Below are positions 9,239 through 19,373 of a stretch of DNA of 64,000 bases, piece after piece. Under the pieces are notes generated by a model. The model made no database searches, had not been told where the DNA came from, and was given only the letters and a program-made list of their open reading frames with translations. The position numbers and the translations under genes were made by a program. Numbering within the stretch: the stretch's first letter is position 1; each line of letters starts with the position of its first letter. The stretch comes from Cohaesibacter intestini (GTDB taxonomy: Bacteria > Pseudomonadota > Alphaproteobacteria > Rhizobiales > Cohaesibacteraceae): NCBI RefSeq assembly GCF_003324485.1, contig NZ_QODK01000003.1:744001-808000 (forward strand), given 5' to 3'.

Positions 9239-10411
9239 GTGTTTTGGAAAAATAGAAAAGATGCATCCGTGACCAAAGACGCCATTCACGCAAAGCTGAA
9301 AGAGATCAAGACACCCGACGGGCGCAGTGATCTGGTTTCTGCCAATATGGTCTCCGAAATTTTCATCAAGGACGGATCGGTGATCTTCTCGCTCAATGTC
9401 GAGGCTGATGAGGCCAAGGCCATGGAGCCTGTGCGCCAGCAGGCCGAACGTGCAGTGCTTGCGCTGCCGGGGGTGGAAAAGGCGATGGTCGCGCTGACCG
9501 CTGAACGCAAACCCGGTACGGCCTCCGCGACAGCCAAGCCCAATCCAGCCCCGAAACCGCCGCAACAGCCCAAACAGCGTGCTCAGGGCGGCAGCGCCCG
9601 GATCACCGTTGAAGGGGTTCGTCACATCGTGGCTGTCTCATCGGCCAAGGGCGGGGTTGGCAAATCGACATCGGCCGTCAATCTGGCTCTGGCCCTGAAA
9701 GCCAATGGCCTCAAGGTCGGCATTCTTGATGCCGATATTTACGGCCCCTCCATTCCGCGCCTGCTTGGCATTACCGACAAGCCTGAAATGATCGAAGGCA
9801 CGCGCACCTTAAAGCCGATGGAGGCCTACGGCATTGTTGCCATGTCGATCGGTTTTCTGGTTGAGGAAGATACCCCGATGATCTGGCGCGGCCCAATGGT
9901 TGTCTCGGCCCTGACGCAGATGTTGCGCGATGTGGCCTGGAACATCAATGGCGAGCTTGATGTGCTGGTCGTTGATATGCCTCCGGGTACCGGCGACATT
10001 CAGCTAACCATGGCGCAACAGGTGCCTCTGTCAGGCTCGGTCATCATTTCCACGCCGCAGGATCTGGCTTTGCTAGACGCCAGAAAAGGCATCGCGATGT
10101 TCGAGAAGGTGCAAATTCCAATCCTTGGTCTGATTGAGAATATGAGCTACTTCCAGTGCCCAAATTGCGGCGAACGGCACGAGATATTCGGTCATGGCGG
10201 CGCGCGTCAGACCGCCGCCGATATCAATGTTCCGTTTCTGGGCGAAGTGCCGTTGCATATCGATATCCGCGAGCGGGCGGACAGCGGCACACCGATTGTT
10301 GCAACAGAGCCGGATAGTGACCACACCGCCATCTATCTCAATCTGGCCCAGTCGGTCGCCAATGGACTGCAAAATGCAGGCAGGGTCGCGCCAAAGATCG
10401 TCTTTGAATAA
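9239..10411 (+). CDS. apbC: Mrp/ApbC-type Fe-S cluster carrier ATPase
   Basis: MinD/ParA-like P-loop ATPase that carries Fe-S clusters to apoproteins in the cytosol. The N-terminal MIP18-type (DUF59) domain is at about residues 10-90. A proline/alanine-rich linker follows, then the deviant Walker A KGGVGKST at 137-144, DMPPGTGDIQLT, and the cluster-binding CPNC pair at about 307 and 310. The frame opens with GTG at 9239; a second GTG at 9269 gives VTKDAIHAKL, which looks more like the family N terminus, so the true start may be 9269. A role in supplying clusters to MoaA or molybdoenzymes is suggested only by neighbourhood. Confidence 0.93.
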   Translation: MFWKNRKDASVTKDAIHAKLKEIKTPDGRSDLVSANMVSEIFIKDGSVIFSLNVEADEAKAMEPVRQQAERAVLALPGVEKAMVALTAERKPGTASATAKPNPAPKPPQQPKQRAQGGSARITVEGVRHIVAVSSAKGGVGKSTSAVNLALALKANGLKVGILDADIYGPSIPRLLGITDKPEMIEGTRTLKPMEAYGIVAMSIGFLVEEDTPMIWRGPMVVSALTQMLRDVAWNINGELDVLVVDMPPGTGDIQLTMAQQVPLSGSVIISTPQDLALLDARKGIAMFEKVQIPILGLIENMSYFQCPNCGERHEIFGHGGARQTAADINVPFLGEVPLHIDIRERADSGTPIVATEPDSDHTAIYLNLAQSVANGLQNAGRVAPKIVFE

Positions 10412-10442
10412 ACGGATCTACGCGATCCAACGACCAGACCAA

Positions 10443-10467
10443 AAAAGGAGCCTTTCGGCTCCTTTTT
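10443..10467. terminator. Bidirectional terminator
   Basis: Stem AAGGAGCC / GGCTCCTT around TTTC, with A-run on the left and T-run on the right. It serves the Mrp/ApbC gene and the convergent MFS exporter gene. Confidence 0.85.
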
Positions 10468-10491
10468 CAGTTTACCGCAGGTGTGTTGGCC

Positions 10492-11712
10492 TTAGTCGGT
10501 TTCGGCAAAGGTGAGAAACTGCACCAGATACCCAAACACGAGGGCAATGCCTGCGGTGAAGCACATCAAAAGCCCCATCGGCAGAACGCTGTCGGTCAGC
10601 ATGAAGGCAACAATATAGCTGAAACCGGCACTGACCAGAGTGACAATCGAGCCGGACAGACCGGATGCGCTGCCTGCAAGGCGCGGGATGACACTGACCA
10701 CCCCGACGCTGGCGCTGGGCATCACAAGCCCGTTGCCGATTCCAAGAAAGAAGGTTGCACCAAACAGGTAGGCCGGACCTTCAAGGCCAAGCAGACTTAG
10801 TATGACCACCGAAGCGGACGCTGCCAGCGTCAAAAGACAGCCAATCAGGATCATCTTGAACAGGCCGAGCCGCGAGGCATAGCGACCGGACAGAAAGTTG
10901 CCAATGCTGTAGCCAACTGCCACCAGAACGAAATAGAAGCCATAATGGGTTGGTGTCAGATGGAACATATTCTGGCTGACATAGGGCGCACCGCCCAGAA
11001 AAACGAAAAAGGTTCCAACCCCAAAGGCGCTGATCAGGGTGTAGATCCAGAAGCTGCTCATACCAAGCAGGGTGCGATAATCTGCCAACATGGCGCGGAT
11101 CGAAGGGGCCTGACCCAGATGCTTGTTGGTCTCGGGCAAAGAATACCAAGCCCAGGCAACCGCAATCAGCGTCATCAATCCGGTGAAGATGAAGCCCGCC
11201 CGCCAATCTGCGAGGTCATCGAGCACACCGCCAATGATCGGCGCAACCATCGGCGCCATCGCCATGCCCATAGTCACATAGCCGAGCATACTCGCCGCTT
11301 CGGACGGTTTCCTGATATCGCGGACGATGGCGCGGCCCAAGACAAGCCCGGCAGCCCCGCCAGCCACCTGAATGACACGCCAAACGATAAGCATGTCCAG
11401 CGACGAAGACAGCGCACAGAGGAACGAGGCCAGTGCGGCGAAAAGCAAACCACCAAGCAACACGGGCCTGCGCCCGAACTGATCAGACAGGGGGCCTATG
11501 ATTGGCTGAGTGAAGGCCGTTCCGACCAGACCAAGGGACAAGGTGAGCTGAACCAGCGTTGCAGGGGCGTTGAAATGGTCCTGCACGCTCGGCATGGAAG
11601 GGACATAAATATTCACGGCCATCGGGTTGACGGCCGTGACCGCTACCAGAATGACGATGGAGGGCAATAAGGCACCAGATGGCGCACGCATGGTTGGCGT
11701 CGCAAGACTCAT
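10492..11712 (-). CDS. MFS drug-resistance transporter, Bcr/CflA family
   Basis: Proton-driven exporter of the inner membrane, 406 residues with about 12 hydrophobic segments. The conserved loop GPLSDQFGRRPVLLGG after helix 2 and the helix 4 region RVIQVAGGAAGLVLGRAIVRD are typical of the Bcr/CflA group, which exports bicyclomycin, chloramphenicol, sulphonamides or cysteine-related compounds. ATG at 11712 is chosen; a TTG two codons upstream is possible. It is not in an operon with a regulator. The substrate cannot be told. Confidence 0.9.
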   Translation of the reverse strand: MSLATPTMRAPSGALLPSIVILVAVTAVNPMAVNIYVPSMPSVQDHFNAPATLVQLTLSLGLVGTAFTQPIIGPLSDQFGRRPVLLGGLLFAALASFLCALSSSLDMLIVWRVIQVAGGAAGLVLGRAIVRDIRKPSEAASMLGYVTMGMAMAPMVAPIIGGVLDDLADWRAGFIFTGLMTLIAVAWAWYSLPETNKHLGQAPSIRAMLADYRTLLGMSSFWIYTLISAFGVGTFFVFLGGAPYVSQNMFHLTPTHYGFYFVLVAVGYSIGNFLSGRYASRLGLFKMILIGCLLTLAASASVVILSLLGLEGPAYLFGATFFLGIGNGLVMPSASVGVVSVIPRLAGSASGLSGSIVTLVSAGFSYIVAFMLTDSVLPMGLLMCFTAGIALVFGYLVQFLTFAETD

Positions 11713-11938
11713 AGACAAATCACTTCAAAACTTGGCCTGAATGCGGACAAAAACAGACCAGCAGACCGAAAGGGGGGAATTGAGGGCGCAAGGCAACTAA
11801 GGGGGGCTTGAAGGCCTCGCGTCCTCTAGGATGTAACATTGTAGTGAGGGTCTGCCAAGACGCATACGCATTTTTGAGTCGAACCTGCAAAATCGGAACG
11901 GCAACTTTGGCAGACGGACCAGAAGCTTTGAAAGGCGA

Positions 11939-12904
11939 CTAACCGCCAGATTCCGCAGCCTCTTTGGCTTGGGCTTGCCGGCGCATGCGCGAGACAGTCC
12001 TCTCCCTGAAAATCGTGTAGATGCCGGAGGCAAGAATGAGGGCAATGCCGAACCATGTCTGCAGATCAGGAATGTCACTGTAGAAGACATAGCCATAGAA
12101 GAGCGAGATCGGCATCGAAATATAGCGGAAGGAGGAAACCACCGAGATCTCACCATTGTTCATCGCAATCACGATGGCATATTGGCCAAGGGTCAGGAAC
12201 ACTGCAGCCAGCGCCAGCATCAGCATGCTAATGGTCGATACTGGTTCCCAGCTTTCCGTCAGGTTCAACAGGCCACCGCCGATGGTTGACATCAGCATGG
12301 TGATGAAGGTCACGCCCCACAAAGGTGCACCGACCGGGATACGGCGTGTGATCACGTCACGTGCTGTTGCGCCGATCACAGCGCCCAACGCAAACAGCGA
12401 ATAGAAAGTGAAGCCTTCCAGTCCGGGGCGAACGATCGCCATCACGCCCACAAAGCCCACCACAATGGCACTCCAGCGGCGTATCCCGACCTGTTCGCCA
12501 AAGAAAATCGCTGCCGCTGCTGTCGACGCCAGCGGAATCGTCAGCATAATGGCCCCGATGTTGGCCAACGGCAATTGCGCAAGCGCGGTCAAAAACAAAA
12601 GAGCCGCGATGGTTTCGCATGCCGCGCGCAACAGGATTGTCGGATGCAAAGCCGCCCGCAGACGCTTATATTCCTTTGTCCACGCCAACATGCAGGCCAG
12701 CAGCGTAAGGGCCACAATGCCGCGAACCACCACGACCTGGCCAGTCGAAAGGGATTCGCCACCCATTTTGGTCAGCAAATCGTTGGTCACAAAGAAAAGG
12801 ATCGCAACCTGCATGATCATGATGCCATACAGATTGCCTTTGTCGGTACGGATCGCAGCCGCATCAACGCGCGTTGCGACCGTTCCTTGCGGCGCGGTAG
12901 TCAT
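11939..12904 (-). CDS. EamA/DMT-family transporter
   Basis: Drug/metabolite transporter superfamily protein of 321 residues, with ten predicted membrane helices in two EamA repeats. The first repeat contains NDLLTKMGGESLSTGQVVVVRG and the second begins near ALGAVIGATARDVITRRIP. Members export amino acids, purines or other metabolites; this one resembles the RhaT/S-adenosylmethionine-transporter-like branch only in outline. It lies 68 bases downstream of moaA on the same strand and may be cotranscribed with it. Confidence 0.88.
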   Translation of the reverse strand: MTTAPQGTVATRVDAAAIRTDKGNLYGIMIMQVAILFFVTNDLLTKMGGESLSTGQVVVVRGIVALTLLACMLAWTKEYKRLRAALHPTILLRAACETIAALLFLTALAQLPLANIGAIMLTIPLASTAAAAIFFGEQVGIRRWSAIVVGFVGVMAIVRPGLEGFTFYSLFALGAVIGATARDVITRRIPVGAPLWGVTFITMLMSTIGGGLLNLTESWEPVSTISMLMLALAAVFLTLGQYAIVIAMNNGEISVVSSFRYISMPISLFYGYVFYSDIPDLQTWFGIALILASGIYTIFRERTVSRMRRQAQAKEAAESGG

Positions 12905-12972
12905 GAAGTCAGACCTTGCTTTATTCGGGGAGGCGGCAAACGCAGCAAGACAAGCGATGAATGCTTGATCTT

Positions 12973-13998
12973 CTAGCCACCGGTAACAGACATATGTCTG
13001 CCAATAGAGGGGCGATTATTATCTCTGTCAATGATAAAATCATGACCCTTGGGTTTGCGGGCAATTGCCGACAGGATTGCCTCGGTCAACGGGCCATCGC
13101 TCTCGGAAGCCCGCAAGGGGGCGCGCAGATCGGCGGCATCCTCCTGACCCAGGCACATATAGAGAGTGCCGGTGCAAGTGACCCGGACCCGGTTGCAGCT
13201 TTCACAGAAATTGTGGGTCATTGGCGTGATGAAACCGACGCGTCCTCCGGTTTCCTTTACCGTCACATAGCTGGCCGGACCGCCCGTCTTGTGCGCTGAA
13301 GGCTCCAGAGTCCAGCTCTGGGCCAGATCCCGTTTTAGCTCCGACAAGGGCAAATACATGTCAAGGCGCTCATGGTCGATCTCGCCCATTGGCATGGTTT
13401 CGATGAAAGTCACATCCATACCGCGCTGGTGGCAAAAACGGATCATCTCATCATATTCATCATCATTCACACCGCGCAGGGCAACGGCATTGAGCTTGAG
13501 CTTGATCCCGGCGGCAAGGGCGGCCTCGATACCATCCATAACCTGATCAAAACGGCCCCATCGGGTAATTTCCTTGAAGCGGTCCTCGCGCAGACTGTCC
13601 AGAGAAACGTTGATCCGCTTCACGCCAAGCGCCGCCAGTTCACTGGCATATCGCTTCAGTTGCGAGCCGTTGGTCGTCAGGGTCAGCTCTTCCAGCGCTC
13701 CGCTGTCCAGATGGCGCGACAGGGACCCGAACAGCGTCATGATGTCCTTGCGCACCAAAGGTTCCCCGCCAGTCAATCGCAGCCGTTTCACACCAAGGGA
13801 GACAAAAGAGGAGCAAAGGCGATCCAGTTCTTCAAGGCTGAGGACCTCCCTTTTGGGCAGGAAGTTCATATTCTCGGCCATGCAATAGAAACAGCGGAAA
13901 TCACATCGATCCGTGACAGACACACGCAAATAGTTGACATGACGTCCGAACAGATCGATCAATGGCGCGTTTGCCTGTGCCAACTCATCATGCTGCAT
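12973..13998 (-). CDS. moaA: GTP 3',8-cyclase MoaA
   Basis: Radical SAM enzyme that, with MoaC, converts GTP to cyclic pyranopterin monophosphate, the first step of molybdenum cofactor synthesis. The N-terminal SAM cluster cysteines are C32, C36 and C39 (CDFRCFYC). The C-terminal cluster cysteines lie in [19 protein letters not shown], and the chain ends in the conserved Gly-Gly. It is 341 residues, near the family norm. moaC is not in the window. Together with mobA and mobB nearby it shows that this organism makes bis-MGD-type molybdoenzymes. Confidence 0.97.
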   Translation of the reverse strand: MQHDELAQANAPLIDLFGRHVNYLRVSVTDRCDFRCFYCMAENMNFLPKREVLSLEELDRLCSSFVSLGVKRLRLTGGEPLVRKDIMTLFGSLSRHLDSGALEELTLTTNGSQLKRYASELAALGVKRINVSLDSLREDRFKEITRWGRFDQVMDGIEAALAAGIKLKLNAVALRGVNDDEYDEMIRFCHQRGMDVTFIETMPMGEIDHERLDMYLPLSELKRDLAQSWTLEPSAHKTGGPASYVTVKETGGRVGFITPMTHNFCESCNRVRVTCTGTLYMCLGQEDAADLRAPLRASESDGPLTEAILSAIARKPKGHDFIIDRDNNRPSIGRHMSVTGG

Positions 13999-14217
13999 TG
14001 GGTCACTCTTTCTCTTACAAGACAGGGTCGTTTGGGATCTCGCACGAAAGATAGGGTGTGCGGGGCGGCCTAGTCAATCCTACTGAGGTTCAGCAAAGCG
14101 TGAAGTGATTTTCATGCAAACTGTCATTGAACCGGAGATGAGCATGGCATAAGTCTGGAAGGATACACTTGACTTTTTCGTAACTGCGGTGATGTCCGAC
14201 AGGAAAGAAAGCCTTGC

Positions 14218-14574
14218 ATGACCAATCCATGGCCAACCGAATTGCGCCTGTCTGAAGACAGGAAAACGCTCACCATCTCGTTTGACACGGCAGAAAGTTA
14301 TGTCTTCACCGCGGAATTTCTGCGGGTGACATCGCCAAGTGCCGAGGTGCAGGGACACAGCGAACAGGAACGAAAGACTGTTGGCGGCAAACGAGACGTC
14401 GAGATCATGAAAATCGAGCCGGTTGGCAATTACGCGGTCCGCATTTCCTTCACCGACTTGCATGACACGGGCTATTTCAGCTGGGACTATTTCCTGAAAT
14501 CAGGCCGGGACCATGAAGCAATCTGGGATGCGTATCTTCAGGCGCTCGAGGAAAACGGCCTCAGCCGTGACTGA
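14218..14574 (+). CDS. DUF971 (gamma-butyrobetaine hydroxylase N-terminal-like) protein
   Basis: Small soluble protein of 118 residues made of a single DUF971 domain: PTELRLSEDRKTLTISFD, then a segment with RDVEIMKIEPVGNYAVRISF and the strongly conserved HDTGYFSWDYF. In some organisms this domain is fused to Mrp/ApbC ATPases or to gamma-butyrobetaine hydroxylase, hinting at a link to Fe-S biology, but the function is not settled. The start has an AGGAAAG site. The gene stands alone, divergent from moaA, and is closed by a strong terminator. Confidence 0.88.
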   Translation: MTNPWPTELRLSEDRKTLTISFDTAESYVFTAEFLRVTSPSAEVQGHSEQERKTVGGKRDVEIMKIEPVGNYAVRISFTDLHDTGYFSWDYFLKSGRDHEAIWDAYLQALEENGLSRD

Positions 14575-14599
14575 TTGGATTTGGTACGCGTGAAATGAA

Positions 14600-14632
14600 A
14601 AAAGCCGGCTCACAGGGAACCGGCTTTCTTTT
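14600..14632. terminator. Bidirectional terminator
   Basis: Stem AAAGCCGG / CCGGCTTT around CTCACAGGGAA, with A-run before and TCTTTTG after. It lies between the convergent DUF971 and L,D-transpeptidase genes. Confidence 0.85.
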
Positions 14633-14650
14633 GTCTGAAAACGTCCAGAC

Positions 14651-15253
14651 TTATTTCTGATTGGCCTGGATCACGTGAACACGGGCACCAACACGCACGC
14701 GCTCATACAGGTCGATCACATCTTCGTTGGCCAGACGGATGCAGCCCGAAGACACGGCCTGACCGATGGACCAAGGCTCATTGGAGCCATGAATGCGGTA
14801 GATGGTGGAACCGATATACATCGCACGAGCGCCGAGCGGGTTGTTTGGGCCACCTTCCATGTGGGCTGGAAGATTAGGCACGCGCTTGCGCATGGCAGGA
14901 GGAGGAGTCCAGCCCGGCCATTCCGCTTTGCGGCTTACACGATGGGTGCCTGTCCACTGAAAGCCGGGACGACCAACGCCGATGCCATATTTTACGGCTT
15001 TGCCATCGCCAAGAAGGAAATACAGACGACGTTCCTTGGTATTGACGATGATGGTGCCTTTTGCTGCATTCGCATATTTGCCATCATAGCTGACGGTGCT
15101 GCGTTTAATCGGCGAACGACCACCACGAACGGACCCGTTGACTTCTTTCCAGGTGTTGGTGGTCATGTCGAAATATTTGGATGCCTGGGCGCCTGTGACA
15201 GCAACCGTGAGACCCAGAATCATGCCTGCGGCGAGAGAGAATAGTTTGCGCAT
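14651..15253 (-). CDS. L,D-transpeptidase (YkuD domain), exported
   Basis: Periplasmic peptidoglycan enzyme of 200 residues that makes 3-3 cross-links or attaches proteins to the wall. The signal peptide covers about residues 1-24 (MRKLFSLAAGMILGLTVAVT, then GAQA). The YkuD domain runs from about 65 to 196. H155 in RIHGSNEPWSIG and the nucleophile C171 in SSGCIRLAN form the catalytic signature. Start 15253 is chosen because it gives the signal peptide; the frame upstream is not signal-like. Alphaproteobacteria usually carry many paralogues, so a specific role cannot be assigned. Confidence 0.94.
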   Translation of the reverse strand: MRKLFSLAAGMILGLTVAVTGAQASKYFDMTTNTWKEVNGSVRGGRSPIKRSTVSYDGKYANAAKGTIIVNTKERRLYFLLGDGKAVKYGIGVGRPGFQWTGTHRVSRKAEWPGWTPPPAMRKRVPNLPAHMEGGPNNPLGARAMYIGSTIYRIHGSNEPWSIGQAVSSGCIRLANEDVIDLYERVRVGARVHVIQANQK

Positions 15254-15890
15254 TAAGTTTGCCCCGAACTTATCGAAAGGTTCAGGCAGTCTTCTATATC
15301 CGCAAGATTCATGCGTCACGAAGCCCTGCCTAGGAAAAAATTGCGATAATTTTGACAGGATCTTTCCTAAGAAAGGATGATCGTTGCAAGTGCTTTTTGG
15401 CTAGGAAGCGTTCACATTTGCGTTTTTGATGCAAAGCAAATGTACGTTGTGGCGATTTCGCAACAGTTGGGACTCTTCCTAAGGGCACTTGACTGATCAG
15501 TTGCCCCGAAAATTGGCACAACTCACTCTTGAGTGGAAAAAGTTGAATGATTGCAGCAAATAGGAGTGTCGAATCAATCTTCTACACGTTGAAGTCGATA
15601 TTTCGGCCCAATCTCATGCGCTGATAGCCGAAAACTGAGGCCTTCCCTTACCTTGTTTTCCAACAAACGAATGGATCCTGTCGGCGGTGAAACATTCGGG
15701 AAACTACGACCAATCGGCAACGTTCCGATATATTTTGGCAGATTTTCTCTGGTTTTAATCATAGCCATCTAGGCGACAGGGCGCAAAAAGTGCTAAGGGC
15801 TTCGACGGGTGCTTCTTTAACGTAGAGTGGCGTTTGGTGGATGTGTGACTGATAGGTTGCATGAGAGTGGCCACGCGAAGGTTGATTGAC
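15254..15890. other. Long intergenic region, AT-rich, with small palindromes
   Basis: About 640 bases without a supportable gene between the divergent L,D-transpeptidase and barrel protein genes. It holds an inverted repeat with arms CATTTGC / GCAAATG at 15415-15421 and 15436-15442, and a perfect 10-base palindrome ACTGATCAGT at 15492-15501. Either could be a regulator site. The short open frames present have no family resemblance. Confidence 0.4.
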
Positions 15891-17201
15891 ATGAATGGAT
15901 TGGCAAAACTGATTTTGGGTGCATTGCTCCTTGTCGGATCCGTTGCCCTTCTTCCTGAAGATGCAAAAGCACAACAGGTCAGCGCTTGTAGCACTGTTAA
16001 AACCGACCCCAATTACGACCCGCTCTGCAGCAGTACCTGTAATCTGGGTGAATATTTCCAGTATGTTTTCGATGCTGCCTATCGCCCCCATCTGTGCAAC
16101 AGCATTCCGACTGCTTTTTGGTCCTATCAGAGACAAGTCGGTGAAGTCTCTTCCAATGGCAAATCGGCCAGTGGCAATGCCTCCTCTGTGAGTGCCGCCG
16201 CCAGTAACAGCAATGCCGCCAACGTCGCCTTGATGACACCCACACAGCGCGTCAGCGTTGGGTCCGCCATATTGCACTATGCGCCGACGGGCTCAAGCAG
16301 CGAAGCGTTGGACAAGATCAACGCCATGAATGGTGAGGAGGAGCCGCTCGACTATGGCGCGGCGCCTTTGGAAAAAGCGGTCTGGTTCAAGTTGCTCGGC
16401 ACATTGGGTAACAAGGATGCCACTGCCCAACTGGCAAGTATTCGCATTCAGACCGGCGGCATCATGGCCGGGACGGATTTCTATTCAAACGAATATCTGC
16501 GTTTGGGCGTGCTTGGCTCCGTGTCGGATATCTCCGTCGATATTCACGAGAACAACAACGAACTCGATGTCACCGCCTGGAAGATTGGCGGCACCGGCAC
16601 CCTCGAAATTGGTAAGTGGTATCTTGACGGTTTGGCGACTCATAGCTGGGAGAAGAACAGCGCCAGCCGAACTGTCGACATCAACGGTATGGGCGACTTG
16701 CGCAATTTTTGGTCCAAATTCACCAACCGCCGCATCAATGCCGCTTTTGAAACAGGCTTTCGATGGAATGTCGGGCGCTTGATGATTCAGCCCCTTGCCG
16801 GGGTGGATCTCAATTGGTTAAAGCAGGCCGAAGTGGTCGAGCAGGGCAACAGCTCAGCTTCTATCATCACCGCCAAGAACACGGTCTTTACCGGTTCGTC
16901 CAAGCTCGGTGTGAACCTGTCGTCGGTCATTCTGCTCGACAAAAGCTCGATCGTGCCAACCGTTGGCGGCTATTGGGGGCATCGGTTTGGTGAGCTCGAA
17001 AATGCCAACCGCATCTCCACCGATCAGGGTGTCAGCTATCAATATGTCGGAGCGAAACCGCCGCTTGATATCTTCAATCTCTATGCGTCCGTCATGCTCA
17101 ATGTTGACGAGAGTCTGGCGTTGTCGGCAGGCTATCACGGTGCCTTCAATCGCTTCGAGCGCTACCATGCAGGCAATATCGCATTGCGCATTCGCTTCTG
17201 A
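15891..17201 (+). CDS. Autotransporter-like outer membrane beta-barrel protein
   Basis: Outer membrane protein of 436 residues. The signal peptide MNGLAKLILGALLLVGSVAL is cleaved near AKA-QQ. A short cysteine-containing region follows (CSTVKTDPNYDPLCSSTC...), then a Ser/Ala-rich linker at about 95-120. The C-terminal stretch of roughly 270 residues alternates as expected of a 12-stranded autotransporter barrel and ends in the aromatic residue of ALRIRF, the usual barrel-assembly signal. The passenger is very short, so this may be a barrel-only protein. The ATG at 15891 with a GAAGG site gives a clean signal peptide and is preferred to the ATG at 15861. Confidence 0.8.
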   Translation: MNGLAKLILGALLLVGSVALLPEDAKAQQVSACSTVKTDPNYDPLCSSTCNLGEYFQYVFDAAYRPHLCNSIPTAFWSYQRQVGEVSSNGKSASGNASSVSAAASNSNAANVALMTPTQRVSVGSAILHYAPTGSSSEALDKINAMNGEEEPLDYGAAPLEKAVWFKLLGTLGNKDATAQLASIRIQTGGIMAGTDFYSNEYLRLGVLGSVSDISVDIHENNNELDVTAWKIGGTGTLEIGKWYLDGLATHSWEKNSASRTVDINGMGDLRNFWSKFTNRRINAAFETGFRWNVGRLMIQPLAGVDLNWLKQAEVVEQGNSSASIITAKNTVFTGSSKLGVNLSSVILLDKSSIVPTVGGYWGHRFGELENANRISTDQGVSYQYVGAKPPLDIFNLYASVMLNVDESLALSAGYHGAFNRFERYHAGNIALRIRF

Positions 17202-17297
17202 GCCGAAGGCTCAAGGCTGCTCCGACGCGTTCATTCGACACTTCAACATATTCCATCAAGACTTCAATAAAGTCATTCAAGTGATTCATATATAACA

Positions 17298-17326
17298 AAA
17301 AACCCGGCGACTGCCGGGTTTCTCTT
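17298..17326 (+). terminator. Terminator after the barrel protein gene
   Basis: Stem AACCCGGC / GCCGGGTT around GACT, followed by TCTCTTTT; A-run on the left allows use from the other strand, where the fumarase gene ends at 17369. Confidence 0.85.
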
Positions 17327-17368
17327 TTCGTGTTTATATCCGTGGATGGATATCCGGGCTGTTGAAGA

Positions 17369-18985
17369 TTAACCCAAATTCAGTTCAGCAAAGAAATCGT
17401 TGCCTTTGTCGTCAACCACGATGAAGGCCGGGAAATCTTCCACTTCGATCCGCCAGACGGCTTCCATGCCGAGTTCTGGATATTCCACGCACTCGACTTT
17501 CTTGATGCAATCCTGAGCGAGACGGGCAGCCGGTCCGCCAATGGATCCGAGATAGAATCCACCATGGGCTTTACAGGCATTGGTGACCGCTTTTGAGCGG
17601 TTGCCCTTGGCCAGCATGATCATTGATCCACCAAAGGATTGGAACTGATCCACGAAGCTATCCATGCGGCCTGCCGTGGTGGGACCAAAGGACCCGGATG
17701 CGTAGCCTTCCGGTGTCTTGGCCGGACCTGCATAATAGATCGGATGGTTCTTGAAATATTCCGGCAATTCCTCGCCGGCCTCAAGACGGGCACGGATTTT
17801 GGCGTGAGCCAGATCGCGGGCCACGATCAGCGGACCGGACAGAGACAGACGAGTCTTGGTCGGATGCTTGGTCAGCTGAGCCAGCTGCTCTGCCATTGGC
17901 TTGTTGAGGTCGATCTTGACAACATCGCCGCCCAGCTCCTCACCATCTACGTCCGGCAGATATTTCGCCGGATTGGCTTCCAGCTCTTCAAGGTAAATCC
18001 CGTCCTTGGTGATCTTGCCAACGCACTGACGGTCAGCCGAGCAGGACACACCGATCGAGATTGGCAGGGAAGCACCGTGACGCGGCAGGCGGATCACCCG
18101 CACATCGTGACAGAAATATTTGCCGCCAAACTGCGCACCGATGCCCATCTGCTGGGTCATCTTGTGAACCTTTTCTTCCATCTCAAGATCGCGGAAGGCA
18201 TGCGCGGTTTCAGAGCCTTTGGTCGGCAGCGTGTCATAATAATGTGCCGAGGCCAGCTTGGTGGTCTTCATGTTCAGCTCAGCAGACAGACCGCCGATAG
18301 TGATCGCCAAATGATATGGAGGACAAGCAGCGGTGCCGAGGGTTTTGATTTTCTCTTCCAGGAAGGCCAGCATCCGGTCTTCGGTCAACAGAGCGGGCGT
18401 GCCCTGATAAAGGAAGGTCTTGTTGGCCGAACCGCCACCCTTGGCGATGAACAGGAACTTATATTCGTCTTCCCCATCGGCAAAGATATCGATCTGGGCT
18501 GGCAAATTGTTGGCGGTGTTCTTTTCCTCAAACATCGTCAGAGGAGCCAGCTGGCTGTAACGCAGGTTCTTCTTGTCGTAGGCATCAAAGACGCCCTTGC
18601 TGATTGCGCCTTCATCAGAGCCGACCACATGCACATGTGAGCCCTTTTTGCCCATGACGATACCGGTGCCCGTGTCCTGACACATTGGCAGGATGCCGGA
18701 TGCAGAAATGTTGGCATTCATCAGAAGGTCATAAGCAACGAATTTATCGTTGTCGGTTGCATCCTCGTCGTCGAGAATCTTGCTCAACTGTTCCAGATGG
18801 CCCGGGCGCAACAAATGGTTGATGTCCATGAAAGCCTGTTCGGTCAGCAACCGAATGCCTTCTTCCTCGACCATAAGGACGTCCTTGCCCTTGAAGGTTT
18901 CAACGGACACATAGTCCGACGTCAATTTACGGTAGGGGGTCTCATCCTTCCCGAGTGGGAAGAGCTTGTTCACCTGAAAGCTCAT
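17369..18985 (-). CDS. fumA: Class I fumarate hydratase (4Fe-4S)
   Basis: Iron-sulphur fumarase that interconverts fumarate and malate in the TCA cycle; 538 residues, the single-chain form with alpha and beta domains fused. The N-terminal catalytic domain has [15 protein letters not shown] and the glycine-rich [13 protein letters not shown]. Cluster cysteines are in PMCQDTG, AACPPYH and SCSADRQC. The C-terminal beta domain includes [19 protein letters not shown] 18985 has an AGGACCAGAT site and gives [12 protein letters not shown], whereas the longer frame upstream is non-homologous. It is divergent from the class II enzyme gene, so the cell holds an oxygen-sensitive and an oxygen-stable form. 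Confidence 0.95.
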   Translation of the reverse strand: MSFQVNKLFPLGKDETPYRKLTSDYVSVETFKGKDVLMVEEEGIRLLTEQAFMDINHLLRPGHLEQLSKILDDEDATDNDKFVAYDLLMNANISASGILPMCQDTGTGIVMGKKGSHVHVVGSDEGAISKGVFDAYDKKNLRYSQLAPLTMFEEKNTANNLPAQIDIFADGEDEYKFLFIAKGGGSANKTFLYQGTPALLTEDRMLAFLEEKIKTLGTAACPPYHLAITIGGLSAELNMKTTKLASAHYYDTLPTKGSETAHAFRDLEMEEKVHKMTQQMGIGAQFGGKYFCHDVRVIRLPRHGASLPISIGVSCSADRQCVGKITKDGIYLEELEANPAKYLPDVDGEELGGDVVKIDLNKPMAEQLAQLTKHPTKTRLSLSGPLIVARDLAHAKIRARLEAGEELPEYFKNHPIYYAGPAKTPEGYASGSFGPTTAGRMDSFVDQFQSFGGSMIMLAKGNRSKAVTNACKAHGGFYLGSIGGPAARLAQDCIKKVECVEYPELGMEAVWRIEVEDFPAFIVVDDKGNDFFAELNLG

Positions 18986-19373
18986 ATCTGGTCCTCGTTC
19001 AGCGAAACAGGCGGCGGTGATGCCACTTGCTTTTACTCTTGCGCATGTCACCGAAGGTGCGGGAAGCAAAAGGTCAGACTTCGCTGCACGATCAGCTTTG
19101 CTCGCCTCCATCAGTGCGCTGTTTTCCCGGATTTTTCAACCCTTGGCGGTCAAAATCCAGAGCTTCATGCCACCACAACCTGTGGTGCGACAAAATGAAG
19201 GAAAACAAGCCTTTAAAACGCACATTACTTGAATTATATCTTCAACATAGAGACGGTGAACTTCATCCTAATGGACTTGTCGTTCCTTTCCTTTGTGCTG
19301 TGTCAATCTGCACAGAGACAGCCAAAAACAATTGCCCGAAACAAATGCTAAAAACACATGCTTGGAGACGATC
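18986..19373. promoter_or_regulatory. Divergent promoter region between fumarase genes
   Basis: 388 bases between two divergent starts. It must contain both promoters. I see no clear operator; an imperfect TTGAA...TTCAA repeat near 19229-19244 is the only structure noted. Long open frames entering this region are upstream extensions of the two genes without family resemblance. Confidence 0.4.

Noticed and set aside
17639-18640. 333-codon frame on the plus strand
   Set aside because: Antisense to the class I fumarase gene and without motifs.
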